The notes under the pieces are model-generated. The model saw only the letters and a program-made list of their open reading frames with translations, ran no database searches and had not been told where the DNA came from. DNA of 64,000 nucleotides from Symbiodinium microadriaticum (lineage: Eukaryota > Sar > Dinophyceae > Suessiales > Symbiodiniaceae): positions 50,660 to 114,659 of the forward strand of contig LSRX01000541.1 of the NCBI GenBank assembly GCA_001939145.1, in the 5' to 3' direction. Position 1 is the stretch's first letter. Each line of letters opens with the position of its first letter. Made by a program: the position numbers and the translations under genes. This document shows positions 23,671 through 33,921 of this stretch, one piece after another.

Positions 23671-25013
23671 TCACTCCTTCAGCGCTTCCTGTACCAGCGA
23701 CGCGCATTCCTTCGCTGCTCCTACGTTGACGGTCCACCCGCTACCTCCATGGCCATAGTTGTGGATGAGCTTGACAGGAGAATCCTGGACTTTGAAGTAA
23801 CCAGGCAAAAAAGTATAGACTTTTATTTTATAATGGTTCCTTTAAGGAACAGGTCCGAAAAAACATATTCAAGTATGGTACTCTAACACCCAGAATCTGC
23901 CAAGCCGGACTCAATTTCGCACCTGACTGTTGGCCTGTAGGGCCGAAAACCCACCCACTGGGAAGTAGGGGTGCTCTTGTCGATATCCTTAGCTGCCCAG
24001 CACCCTGGCCCAAAAAAGCTTAAACTCTTCTTCTAGTAGGAGTTTACTATACCAAAAATGTTTAAAGTTTACCTATTGGGCTCTTAAGTATCAATCCCAA
24101 GATTGAAAGAGTTCTGGAAGAGCCTTACTCTCTCCTCGTCCGAGATGGTCTCCCGCGCATCTTGCTCCAGGTAGCTGCCACCAACCAAGATGGTGGAACC
24201 GCGAGGAACCAGATAGCATGGCATCGAATCGCTACCCCAGGGGGCATGCTCAGCCATTATGGCGGCATCGTTTGTATTCGCTTGATCGCTGTCGCGCCCG
24301 GTCACGAACGACTGCCGACGTTCTACTGTCTCTCTGTCGTAATGGAGCAGAATTCCTCTTGCCCCCAGCATTTGATCGTCGTGACAAAGCTTGCGAGAAG
24401 CCAACCCCGTGCAATTGACAACAGCGTCACAGTTCTTTGCAGCGGCCATTTCAATCATCTCGTTTATCGACTCGAACATATCGGTAGTCTCGTCTGTCGG
24501 AGAAGATGGCACATCGACCTCCTCCAGCATTTCTGAGGCTCTTTCCAAGAAATGCTTTAGCATGAGCGTGGCGTTCACAATGGGTGTAAAGAACATGTGC
24601 GCATGCCGATAGCCAGCATTCAAAAGTTCGTGCTCTGATGGAATCCTTAAGCGATTCACTCTGTTCTGCTGCGACAGCATCTCGACAGTGAGCTGCTGAT
24701 AATTTAGGCGCGGGTCGGTGGTCCACTGTCCCAAGGTCGTGGACTGAATCAACTCCTCAAAAAAGCAGTAACAGCAATGGCAGTAGCGATGGTGATAGTA
24801 CCCATAATAGTAAGAGTAACAGTAGCACTAATAGTACTGTGGGCTTCGCGAAAAAGCAACAAACAGCTTGTGCACTCAAGCCCTAAGGCTAAGGCAGTTG
24901 GCAATGACCAGCCCGCAGTCCTTCATCAGCTTCACAGTTGGGACGATCTCCACCAACCTCGCTTCAGCACTGTCTTTTGCAAGTGTATAGTCCAGCAGCT
25001 CGTCCAGCGTTTC
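23671..25013 (-). CDS. D-amino-acid oxidase / D-aspartate oxidase family, four exons seen, N-terminal FAD exon(s) missing
   Basis: FAD flavoenzyme that oxidises D-amino acids to imino acids, usually peroxisomal. Exons in reading order: 24921-25013 (31 codons), 24093-24755 (221), 23898-23987 (30) and 23671-23784 (37 plus TGA). All are exact multiples of three, so every intron is phase 0. Family motifs in order: FFTPIVNA (substrate-domain region), VVNCTGLAS (second FAD contact), ARGILL in the place of the usual [29 protein letters not shown] (GxRPxR, substrate arginine) and the C-terminal [14 protein letters not shown] signature. The N-terminal GxGxxG strand is not in these exons and should lie above 25,013. 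The joined part is about 319 residues against ~340-390 for the family. Intron ends fit GA..AG and carry short direct repeats (GATA, GATTCT). A possible further exon at ~25,020-25,110 (frame FPTTAHATEPSSVEAS) has an in-frame TGA and is not included. No peroxisomal SKL is visible at the end (...QEALKE). Confidence 0.9.
23785..23897 (-). other. Intron of the oxidase gene, 113 bp, GATTCT direct repeat at both borders
   Basis: Left border GCA|GATTCTGGG, right border CCAG|GATTCTCCT. Either copy of GATTCT restores the same protein ([17 protein letters not shown]). A six-base repeat across an intron is what a target-site duplication of an inserted element would leave. Confidence 0.7.
23988..24092 (-). 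other. Intron of the oxidase gene, 105 bp, GA..AG, GATA direct repeat
   Basis: The exon ends ATT, the intron begins GATACTTAAGAGCCCA and ends AAG before GATATC. The joined protein [14 protein letters not shown] matches the family spacing between the strand after GGSY and the GFRPxRP motif. The ends also show a weak inverted repeat (CTTAAGAGCCCA against CTTAGCTGCCCA). Confidence 0.65.
24756..24920 (-). other. Intron of the oxidase gene, 165 bp
   Basis: Lies between ...TVKLMK and EELIQS. Ends read AAG|GAC..GAG|GAG. It holds a degenerate trinucleotide tract of the ACT/AGT type (about 24,770-24,840) and no telomere-like repeat. Confidence 0.5.
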
Positions 25014-26334
25014 CTGCAGAAGATGTGAGGCGCTCAAAGAAATATGCTAGCTTCTACGCTACTCGGCTCTGTTGCGTGGGCGGTTGTTGGAAAAAGATCT
25101 ACCGGGTATGCTGACATCCACAATCCTCAACTTGAAACCCTGAACCCCTAAACCCTAAACCTCAAATCGCCTACTTTTGACTTTGCGTGGGGTCTGTAGG
25201 ATGATGTCCGTATGCTGGCTCTTGAAAAGGTGGGTTCTGCGGGATCCACGAAAGCCCTTAAAACTGAAGCCCAAATCCTGAACAGGAAGGCTCACGCTTG
25301 AACCGGAATAAATATCGGATCTTGGCTTCCGAAACCCGAAAGGCCCTGCATCCGACTCCAAGGATCAAGAAACCCCAAAGCCCTAACGCCGGAGATAAAA
25401 TTGAAAACCTCAACCCTAAACCCAAATGCCTACAAGACCTAAAGCCTGAAGTATTTTAAAACCCTAAACCCTAAACCCAAAGCCCTACAAGCCCCTAAGC
25501 CTGATAATCCCAAAGCCCTCAAGCCCTCAGCCCCACATAAACCCTACAGCCCCAAACGCCGACCCTTCAGCTACCTTTTTGAGGCTTCTTCTTCTGGTTT
25601 CTGTAAACAACTAGCTCTTAAGACAGGAGGTGTTTTGGGCTACAGGTAAACCCTAAGGCCCGAACGTCTAAAGTCCTGAGAAAGAACCATAGTAACAATT
25701 TAGGGTGTAGGGGTTAGGGTTGAGGGCCTAAGTTTAGGGTTTAGGGTTTAGGGTAAATCGCTTGACCCCATGGATTTGATTACCAGAAAATCATAAAAAG
25801 ATAATATAAAATACTTCGAAACCAAGCCCGACAACCCAAAGGCACCCAACCCCCAAGGCCAGCCCTGAGGCCCTAGATATCTCAAATAATTAAAATGATT
25901 GAAATAATTAGTTGATTCAATAAAATTGATAGCAAAGAAGGATCCAGCCTTATTTCAATAATTGAAATAATTGAAANTTTCGGGGGTCTTTCAGATCTTT
26001 ATTGCTTTATTGCTTTAGCGTTTAGGGTTTGCGCTTAAGAGCATATATATATATATATATATATCCAATCGGGCTTTGGGGCTGAGGCTTTGGGGTGCTC
26101 GGGCTAGGGCTTTACTTTGGGTTCAGATTTAGGGTTTAGGGTCAGGTCTCGCAAAGCGTTTACTAGTTCTATGAAGATTCTATCAAGCCCTGCAGACACA
26201 CGCACCCCTGAGGCCTAAACCCTAAACTTAGCGAGTTTCAGAGCCGGGATCAGGTGCAGGGATCGGGTTGAGGATACTTGGGATCAAGCCACGGTTCAGG
26301 GTTTAGGGTTTTGGGAGCCGCCTAGAAATAATAA

Positions 26335-27235
26335 TTGTCACATATCCGCATCTCGGGAGTAGAACGTAGCTTTGGAGCACTGATACTAGCACTCACTGGC
26401 GCTTATGGCTTATGGTTTGGGGGTTTCGGGTTTAGGGTAGATTCGCGGAGATACGATCCAAGTTGGTGTAGACTCCAGAGAGAACATCACAACAGCCTTC
26501 AACGAACACACAAACCCTCAAGCACATGACCCCTATAAATTGTGTGTGATTTTCGCTTCGAGCTGCATCTTCACCAGTTTCGAGTTTCCCCCTCAACCCT
26601 AACCCCTAAACCCTAAACCTGAACCGCTAAATCCCTAAAGCCCTAAACCCTCAACCCGAAAAACCCTAAAACGTGCGCGAGGAGACCCCCGCCAGCCCAA
26701 CCAACCAGCCCACAGCCAGCCCGGCCTCCGCCAGCCCAGCCCAGCCCAGGTCCATCTCCGAAAGCAGAAGCAAAAAGAACGCTTCCCCCAACACTTTCGG
26801 TCAAAACATTCGGTCAAAACCCCGAACCCAAAACCCTATACAGTTTCTATAGACCCTAAACCCAACATACCCCTACAGCAGCATGTTGGAGTCTGAGGAC
26901 GGCTTCCAGAGACTGGCAGCAGACATATGGATCACGATCGACTAACATGTCCAGTACGGTAAACGCATTTAGGCAGCCCCCGTAAGAAATTTCCAGGGTC
27001 TAAACTCATCTACGCCGTTTCTTATTGAATGTATTCACCATCCCAGAGGAACTATGAATGAACCTGTGGGGGTGGGGGTATATAGGGCTTGAATGCTCCC
27101 AAAACAGTTTGAAGGTTTCCTGCTCGCTACTACAAAGTCTACTGCATCTGCTATGAAACGTCCTTCCCAAGGTCTCGACTTGTTCGGCAGAACCATGCCC
27201 CTGAGCCCTCCAATCCTTGCAAAACAATATTCAGG
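26335..27235 (+). CDS. Exon-like islands, product unknown
   Basis: 26335-26410 reads HIRISGVERSFGALILALTG. 26438-26598 reads IRGDTIQVGVDSRENITTAF, NEHTNPQAHDPYKLCVIFAS and on to a TAA. 26878-26946 reads SSMLESEDGFQRLAADIWIT and TAA. 27093-27235 reads LPKQFEGFLLATTKSTASAM. The 54-codon stretch at 26438 after GGTAG is the best of them. Confidence 0.3.
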
Positions 27236-27654
27236 CAACACACATCAGGGTTTAGGGTTTAGGCTTGAGGGGTTTAGGATCAGGATTTACCTGTAGAGTA
27301 CTGTAGAGGTTCAGGGGACTTAGTAAGCAGGTTCTAACAAGAGTCATAAGTACCCTAAAACGGAGTTACGAGTACCTCAATTATAGCCCTATTTCTGACC
27401 GACTTACTAAGTCCGTTCATATCTAAGTCGACACCGTTAGCTTGACGCGTCCCCAACAGAACCCGAAGGCCTACCCTAAATTAACGGAAACTACAGGTGG
27501 GGAGTTTAGGGTAATTAGGGCTTCTGTGAGGCTTCTTTGAGGTATATAGACCTTCAAGAAAGCTCCTATAACGGTAACTACCCACCTGAACATGTCCTAG
27601 ACTAAACCCCAACACCCAACATAATGGACCTAAACCCCCTCAACCTCAAACCCA

Positions 27655-27736
27655 GGCGCTGGGATGCAAAGGATGCCGCGGAGAGAAAAGCTTCACGAGC
27701 ACTTGTTTCCTCGATGAAAGCTCCTGACGACAAGAG
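27655..27736 (+). CDS. Exon-like island, charged helix
   Basis: After ACCCAG the frame reads RWDAKDAAERKASRALVSSM and KAPDDKSDRG. It directly follows a family E element (27484-27600) and precedes telomere-like repeat. Confidence 0.3.
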
Positions 27737-27954
27737 TGATAGAGGTTTAGGATGGTTTAGGGTTAGCTTGTGTGTGGTTTAGATTGAAGTTGAAGGATTG
27801 GGTTTTCAGGGTTCAGAACTGGGTCTGGGCCGTAGAGGTGCTTGGGAGTTTAGGTTTCGAGAATAGCGAACACCTAGACATAGCTGGAGCAAAGCACTAT
27901 GACTTATTTTTAAGAGGGTTGATGCTACTGCTGACTACTGAAGCTTTCCGCTGC

Positions 27955-28100
27955 TGCTACCCCTCCTCCTCCTCCTCCTGCTGCTGCTTCTGCTACCACT
28001 ACCACTATCGCTACCAGCACCAGCATCAGCACGACCACGGCCACTACTACCATCACTACGGCGACTACTTCTGCAACAGCTACTACTGCGACTACTAGTG
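27955..28100. repeat. Imperfect trinucleotide tract (CTC, CTG, CAC, ACT)
   Basis: Open in several frames on both strands because of its three-base period; His/Tyr-rich and Val-rich frames are repeat translation. Confidence 0.85.
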
Positions 28101-28202
28101 GGACTACTGCTCCGCGTTGCAACGTTGGTTTTTTGCTTCCAGACCACAAACTACATGCTTATAGTCAGCGGGAAACCGAGAGCAACGCAAAGAAGATGCT
28201 CC

Positions 28203-28310
28203 CCAGAGAACCCAATAGCCCTTAATCAAGGAAGTATACCTTAAATCATAATACTAAGGTCCCTATAATTTAAGGTATATTCCTTAATTAGGGGATATTG
28301 GGTTTTCTGG
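28203..28310. mobile_element. Family C inverted-repeat element with 7-bp target-site duplication
   Basis: Left end CCAGAGAACCCAATA, right end TATTGGGTTTTCTGG. The flanks are ATGCTCC at 28196-28202 and ATGCTCC at 28311-28317: a clean target-site duplication, so this 108-bp unit moved as a DNA transposon-like element. It codes for nothing. Confidence 0.9.
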
Positions 28311-28617
28311 ATGCTCCAGAGCCGTCCGAAGGCCAATGGCTCCGGATCCCACCACCAAGACGCGCTTCATCGGGGTGGCTGCCATCGGGGTGCAGCTCCC
28401 GGGATCCCCGTGGATCTATGGGGGGCCTTACAGGGTTCCCTTTTTATCCCAGGGTTGTTACTACGTTAAGGTTGTGTAAAAGAAAGGGCTCAATAAATAT
28501 AAGAAGGTCTTTGGGATGCTTTTTGGGATTTTTTGGACTAGTTTTGTATATAATGGACATGAGCGCCCTTTACCCTTGAACCAAAAGTCGAAGCTTCGGT
28601 AGGCAGTTGAATATAAC

Positions 28618-28977
28618 TTGCAAGTGGTACTTCAATTTCATGCCTCTTCAGTCGGCACAGCAAAACACAACCCTAAAGCCGAAACCCGAAACCCACTCCA
28701 CAAAACTGCAGCCCCCTCAACAGCTTCTAAAAAGCAACAGCCGAACGGAACTACCGTCAACCCTTCAGCCCCCAACTCCCCTAAAACCCCCAAAAGAAAG
28801 GATTCGCTGATTAGGGTTCAAGGGTTTAGGCCCCTCAACTCCGAATTCACACCCCGTCTCCAAAGCCCTACAGCCGTGAAAGCCAAGGGAAAGCTGCGGG
28901 TGCCGAGCCACTTCCCCGGCCCAGGCCCCAAAGCACGTAGGCGACCAGAATGCCAGCCTAAAAACGCTGCTGTTTAA
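28618..28977 (+). CDS. Open frame of 119 aa, basic, Pro/Lys-rich end
   Basis: Open from ATG at 28,618 to TAA at 28,975-28,977. Readable parts: STASKKQQPNGTTVNPSAPN, SPKTPKRKDSLI and VKAKGKLRVPSHFPGPGPKA followed by RRRPECQPKNAAV. Part of its middle crosses a decayed telomere motif. It could be the last exon of a plus-strand gene; nothing identifies it. Confidence 0.35.
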   Translation: MQVVLQFHASSVGTAKHNPKAETRNPLHKTAAPSTASKKQQPNGTTVNPSAPNSPKTPKRKDSLIRVQGFRPLNSEFTPRLQSPTAVKAKGKLRVPSHFPGPGPKARRRPECQPKNAAV

Positions 28978-29201
28978 GACGGTTCTTACAAGTGCGCTTT
29001 AAGGCATTTTTTGTTTTTTATTTGGGAAAGGGGTGGGAGCTTCGCAAACTGGAATGGATGGAATCTTGGGGTGTATCATGCTGACAGTGTTTACGGACTT
29101 TAAAATGATGCTCAGATCAGAAAACCTGACTACCCTAAACCCTAAACCCCAAACCCTAAACCCTAAACCGTGGTAAACCCTTAACCCGACTAGTCTTCCG
29201 A

Positions 29202-29262
29202 GGTCTGGGGCTTTAAGGGCTCGGAGTCTGGGCTGTTCCGGATGGAGAGGCAAATGGACTGA
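29202..29262 (+). CDS. Exon-like island
   Basis: After CTTCCGAG the frame reads VWGFKGSESGLFRMERQMD and TGA. The minus strand is open across the same DNA. Low support. Confidence 0.2.
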
Positions 29263-29556
29263 GATTTCGGGCCAGACTTCGGGCATTTAGCCCAACTTAG
29301 AGGCCCAGAGAACAGGGTTTAGGGTTTAGGGTGTAAGGGCATTGCAAATCCTAGATGGGGTTAGATCCACTCCTAGCTGCAAGACAAGCCCCCTGATTCT
29401 CACTAAATCCTGGACCCGAAAACCCCGAAACCCTAAACCCGAAATCCTAAACGCCTAAACCCTATGACTAGAGCCTAGACCCCTGACGGATCCTTCAAGC
29501 GGACCCTTCGGACTCAAGAGTTTCGGCGTGTCACGTATAGGGGTTTAGGTCGGATG

Positions 29557-29647
29557 CTGCCCCCACTCAGTAACAGTTGAGTAACATTCATAGTATGAAT
29601 ATATCAGGCCCTTAATAGTAGCTGTTACTGTATGGGGGCAGTACCCA
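29557..29647. mobile_element. Family H inverted-repeat element
   Basis: TGCCCCCACTCAGTAACAGT ... GCTGTTACTGTATGGGGGCA. A left half of the same family is at 62,850-62,905. Confidence 0.8.
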
Positions 29648-29913
29648 AGGTTTAGGGCTTGGGGCTTTTGGGCTGCTTGTCTCCTTTCTCTGAATTACAA
29701 AATAACCTTCGAGACTAGACAGGCATTCTAATACTCCCAAAAAAGTTGAAGGCCACCTGCTCTCCTAAAAGGACTCCTCTGGTGGGTCCTGTGAGAACGC
29801 AGGCTTCTAGTTGTTTTCTTACTATACCCGGAAATCCGAAATCTGCTATAAGTCTAAACTCTAGGTCCTAAACCCTAAATCCTAAACACTCTTTATCATA
29901 TGATTTTAAACCT

Positions 29914-30097
29914 TCATTCATTTGTTGAGTATGGGTTTTTCGATGCTTTTTCACCAAAATCCAACGAAGGAAAACCCACATTCAACGAAGGCCGGCCCTT
30001 CGTTGAAGGTGGGTTTTCTTGGTTGAATTTGGTTTTTTCTCTCGCCCAAGTCAACAAAGAGAAACCCATATTCAACGAATGCATTTGTTTTGCCAAA
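29914..30097. repeat. ~180-bp imperfect palindrome without telomere motif
   Basis: Left arm CATTCATTTGTTGAGTATGG..CAACGAAGG, centre GGCCGGCC near 29,995, right arm CCTTCGTTGAAGG..CCATATTCAACGAATG. The arms match at most positions over ~80 bp each. It would extrude a long hairpin and resembles no other element here. Confidence 0.85.
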
Positions 30098-30759
30098 TCC
30101 TAGGGTCCTTGGGCTTGGGGATTAAGGCCTAGGGTTGTGGGGCGTAGGGTTTAAGCTTTAGGGTTTTGGGGCTTAGGGTTTATACTGTAGCTTTTTGAGG
30201 CTTAGGGTTTAAGCTTTAGGGGCTTGGGGTTTCGGGGTTTTGGGTTTAAGGCCTCGGGTTTTGGGGCTTAAGGTTTAAGCCTTAGGGCCTCAGGGTTTTG
30301 GGGCTTCTAAAAGCCCGAAAATGAACAATAGAACTTGGATTCTTGGGGTTATGGTTTAAGAACATTTAAGAACCCTGTTCCCTCGCAGCACCCATCCCTA
30401 CCGATTTGGATGCCTACGATAACCCTTAACCCTTATTATCCCTTAACCCTAGACCTGAACAGTCAACCCTAAACTCAACCCGATAGCCTAACGCCTGAAT
30501 CCTACACCCAACGCTTTAAATCGCAAAATCCTCAGAGGCCTACGGTTCTAAGGACGTCTATAAGGAAATTACGATAAGAAACCCCAAACAAGCAGGTTCT
30601 TTAACCGTAACCATCCTGGATCTAAGGATTTATGCAAGGAAATCACAATAAGGAACCCCTAAACCCTAAACCCCTAAATCCCAAAAAGCAGGTTCTTTGG
30701 GGTCCAGGAAAGCCCTAGCCCTAACCGCTGTTTTTTATGTTTACTTGCCAGCCTTCCAG

Positions 30760-30832
30760 CCCGACATCTGCGTCGCTGTCACGCACCTCAATGCTACCAT
30801 AACCGATTCAGTGTATATTTTGCACAGCCACG
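30760..30832 (+). CDS. Exon-like island, GT donor
   Basis: After TTGCCAGCCTTCCAG the frame reads PDICVAVTHLNATITDSVYI and LHSH, ending CACG|GTTTAG. Product unknown. Confidence 0.35.
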
Positions 30833-31019
30833 GTTTAGGGTTTAGGGTTTAGGTTCTTAGAAAAACATATTATATGATGAAATTTATGGGGACCCTACAA
30901 AAAAGTAGATTTTGGTAGGTTATAAGGTGTTTTGTGACTTCCAGGGTCTGAATGATTAGAATAGGGTTTCAAGGGGGTGTAGGTTTTCGGGTTTTTCATG
31001 ATTTAGTAGGATTTACTAC

Positions 31020-31066
31020 TCCTCCACTACCACTACCACTACCACTACCACTTACTGCAACTACCA

Positions 31067-31142
<76 letters not shown>

Positions 31143-31144
31143 GT
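31020..31144. repeat. (ACT)n microsatellite
   Basis: Imperfect CAC/ACT units then pure ACT. Same unit as the second tract at 7.2 kb; a poly-Thr frame runs over it. Confidence 0.9.
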
Positions 31145-31208
31145 ACTAAGGATTCTGCACAAACCTGCTCTGTGGGATCGGCTTGCACAAGCCCCAGCCA
31201 ACGGGTTT

Positions 31209-31472
31209 TTAGCCCACCTCTTCTGCCTCATGTGCAGAATGTGTGGTCGCATCTTCTTCAGAATCAGAGTCGCCAAAACTTGAATCATCATCACGGCTCT
31301 CGCTAGACGCACAATCTGTCACGGCCTTCCATAAGCTCGTTTCCTGAACCAGCTTTGAATTCTTAATGCAGCCTCTTTCCTTGAAAAAGGCAGAGTACTT
31401 CGCGCACGCTCACGTTTCGAATCCGGGCTTCTTCTCTGACAGAAGAAAATCGCCATTTTCAGTGTCCGTCAT
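31209..31472 (-). CDS. Small acidic protein, two exons, 62 aa
   Basis: Exon 1 31472-31419 starts with ATG (MTDTENGDFLLSEKKPGF, 18 codons; in-frame TGA upstream of the ATG). Exon 2 31343-31209 (45 codons with TAA) reads ETSLWKAVTDCASSESRDDD, SSFGDSDSEEDATTHSAHEA, EEVG. The 75-bp intron has GAAACG at both borders and fits GA..AG; joining keeps frame exactly. The protein is Ser/Asp/Glu-rich with possible casein-kinase-2-like sites. No family. Complete if the ATG is the true start. Confidence 0.45.
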
Positions 31473-31678
31473 ATTTTCGCTTCGTGCAGGGAGATCAGGG
31501 TGTAGGCCGTTTCAGGGCTGCGGGTTTGGGGCTTCTGGTCTTCAAAGGACCGCAGGGATGCGATGGAAGAACAAATGCCCTAAACACTAAAACCCTAAAG
31601 AGTATAGGGTTTAGGGTTTAGGGCTTAGGAACCCTAAAGACTATGGCAATTACTGCGCAGGATACCAGGGAATCTAGA

Positions 31679-31731
31679 GTTTGTCATCGAGGGCGAATCT
31701 CTGCGCCAACAGACAACCATTCGTAGCAAGG
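31679..31731 (+). CDS. Exon-like island, canonical borders
   Basis: CTAGAG|TTT..AGCAAG|GTGAATT encloses FVIEGESLRQQTTIRSK. The minus strand of 31,684-31,875 is also open (63 codons), so the strand is uncertain. Confidence 0.3.
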
Positions 31732-32040
31732 TGAATTCCTTAGAAACTCAACGCTGTTATCATTCTTACCCGTGTTATTGCTGCTATTAGAAATGCGCAT
31801 TCGAAGAACACTCGGTTGGCATGTACTTCTATCATAGTGTGGTGGTGTTATGACGATTGAACAATACTGGTACAAGCTGTACTAAGCGTACTGGAAACCG
31901 GGGAGGTACAGTTTCTGCTTGTACTGGCTTAGGGTTTCACGGCTTAGGGTGTGTTGCCCAAAGGAGAAAACCAGGGAAAAGAAAAACAGGGTTTAGGGCT
32001 AGTAGGGTTCTAGGGCTCACGGTTTAGGGTACGGAAACTG

Positions 32041-32272
32041 CTATGACCGGCGAATGCTTATCTGACCTCTGCCATTGCCGGAGGAGCCAGAGAACCCAAT
32101 ACCCCTTAATTAAGGAATATACCTTAAATTATAAGACCTTAGTATTATGATTTAAGGTATACTTCCGAATTTAAGGAGTATTGGGTTCTCTGGGGAGCCC
32201 CCCCAAGAGTTCTTTGCAAACGAGGCTCATGGTGCACAGAAAAGCCTCAGAACACGGGGTACGTTCGGTCTA
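32041..32272 (+). CDS. Two exon-like islands split by a family C element
   Basis: 32041-32086 reads MTGECLSDLCHCRRS up to the element's CCAGAG border. The element spans 32087-32193. 32205-32272 continues with SSLQTRLMVHRKASEHGVRS (or EFFANEAHGAQKSLRT in another frame) before AAG|GTGGGG. The element occupies exactly the place of an intron. Confidence 0.3.
32087..32193. mobile_element. Family C inverted-repeat element between two exon-like islands
   Basis: CCAGAGAACCCAATACCCC at the left, GTATTGGGTTCTCTGG at the right. Direct repeat GGAG (GGAGCC if the ends are shared) on both sides. Inner arms AAGGAATATACCTTAAATTA / TAAGGTATACTTCC. Confidence 0.9.
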
Positions 32273-32449
32273 AGGTGGGGGAGGGGAGGGACCTTCAGGT
32301 GTTAACTTTGCGAAACCCTAAACCCTAAACCCTAAGCCCCAAATCCTAAAAGCCCTAAACCCTAAGCCCTAAATTACCTAAACCCTAAACCCTACGTGAT
32401 GCAGCCCATGTGGAGTCCCGAAGCGACTATATAACAAGGGTTCCATGGC

Positions 32450-33640
32450 ATGAACGCTCTAGGGCTTCCAGAACTCTACACTGAGTTCCTTAAGAGCCCC
32501 ACAGCCGAGATGTCTATGGTTTACAGTAGGGCTTGGGGATTAGGGGCTGTTTTGGGTTTAGGGATTAGGATTTAGGGTCTTTGGGGTTTGGGGTTTGGGG
32601 CCCAAGCCCTGCATTCTAAACCCTAAACGTGCACTACAAACTGCAGACCCTGGTAACACCCAGACCCCTATATAACCCCCAAACCCCGGAGCCCTGAAGT
32701 TGCAAAGGCCAAGACCGAAAGTGTAGGACTCAAGAGCTTTACGGCTTTAGGATGGCAGTAGCCCTTAACCCAAAACCGCCCAAAGCCTAAACCCTAAATT
32801 TAGGTTTGTGGGCTTTGACAAGGCGTCTGCTTCCAATTAGGGTGTATAGCGCGGACAGCTCCAGGGTGTAGCAGGAGTCTAAAGAACCTACCTGTGTGAA
32901 GACGGATGCGGTTTCAGGATTTATGGTTTAGGTGCGAGGACGTGAGGTTAACCTCACTGAGGAGTTCAAGGTTACCTACTCTACTACGAAGATAATGAGA
33001 AGGAGTCCCAACAGAGTAGGTGTTGTTCCGAAACCTAGAACCCTCAAACATCTTCTTCAGTGGAGCCTCAGAACTGCCGAGATCTGCTCAAGGAGCACTA
33101 TAAACTGGCCTTGATAATTAGACTGGGGTATTGGGGATTTGGAGTTCAGGATGATTGACGCCGAGTTCAATTGCCTTGAAATTTCGAGCAGGGTTGGGCA
33201 TGGTACGGCTGATGATATAAATCCTTAACAAGGAATATACCATAGTTCCCATAGTTTAGGGTTCTTAAGGTAATGCAGGATTCATATCATCAACAGTATT
33301 CTTAATAGAACTAAGATAAGCCTACAAGTGGATGATCAGTTACCATGTACAACCATTCTTCCAACCCCTTTCCTCGGTTCCTGAGGTCCCCTTCATTCCT
33401 TACTATTTATTCGATGCGAAGCGCCGGATTCTCCTGATAAACTTCGACCCAGCACTTCGTGGCCGTAGGATGAGGGCCTCAATAATTATGATAGGGTTTT
33501 GGTGTATATTGTACTATAACTATAAGAAGGAACTCCTAAACATGGTATTCGTTTAATTATTTAGCCCCCTGTCGTACGGTTCGCTGAAGGGTTCCCTTAA
33601 ACGAGTCCCAGTTTCTACAAGGGCTACTGAAAGGGTTTAG
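32450..33640 (+). CDS. Run of exon-like islands, product unknown
   Basis: 32450-32518 (NALGLPELYTEFLKSPTAEM, ATG|GTTTAC), 32933-33116 (VNLTEEFKVTYSTTKIMRRS), 33150-33202 (MIDAEFNCLEISSRVGHG, directly followed by a family B element), 33329-33473 (PEVPFIPYYLFDAKRRILLI, NFDPALRGRRMR, followed by a family F element) and 33563-33640 (PLSYGSLKGSLKRVPVSTRA, starting at the end of that element). The last two are separated only by the element. Confidence 0.35.
33203..33299. mobile_element. Family B inverted-repeat element
   Basis: GTACGGCTGATGATATAAAT ... GGATTCATATCATCAACAG; GT at the left end follows an exon-like island, CAG at the right end. Confidence 0.85.
33474..33563. mobile_element. Family F inverted-repeat element
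   Basis: GCCTCAATAATTATGATAGG ... CGTTTAATTATTTAGCC, between two exon-like islands. Other copies: 22,845-22,965, 36,417-36,500, 57,413-57,490, 62,265-62,360, with parts at 37,676-37,740, 45,390-45,460 and 62,400-62,460. Confidence 0.8.
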
Positions 33641-33921
33641 TAAACCCTAAAACCCTATCCCCCCAAAACCCCAGAACCTTTCCAACTCCAGTATTGAGAT
33701 ACCTTGAGCCTGGTCGAAAGTTGATGGCTTGGTCTTAGAGTGCAGCTCAGGGCCTTGGGCTCTTAGCCGTAGGGCTTGCGAGATCGCTCGCTGTAGAGCT
33801 TAAGGTTTACGGCTCTTGGCTAAACCTAATATAAATCTCTCACCCAAAACAGGATCTCCCAAACTCCAAACCCTAATCCGCATCCCCTAGACCCCAAACC
33901 CTAAACCCAAATCCGCATTTC

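Noticed and set aside
24162-24536. Plus-strand 124 aa frame and others inside the oxidase exon
   Set aside because: Antisense shadow of the D-amino-acid oxidase exon, which is identified by family motifs.
31405-31425. T-arm-like word TTTCGAATCC suggesting a tRNA
   Set aside because: No matching acceptor, D or anticodon stems around it; it lies in the small acidic gene.
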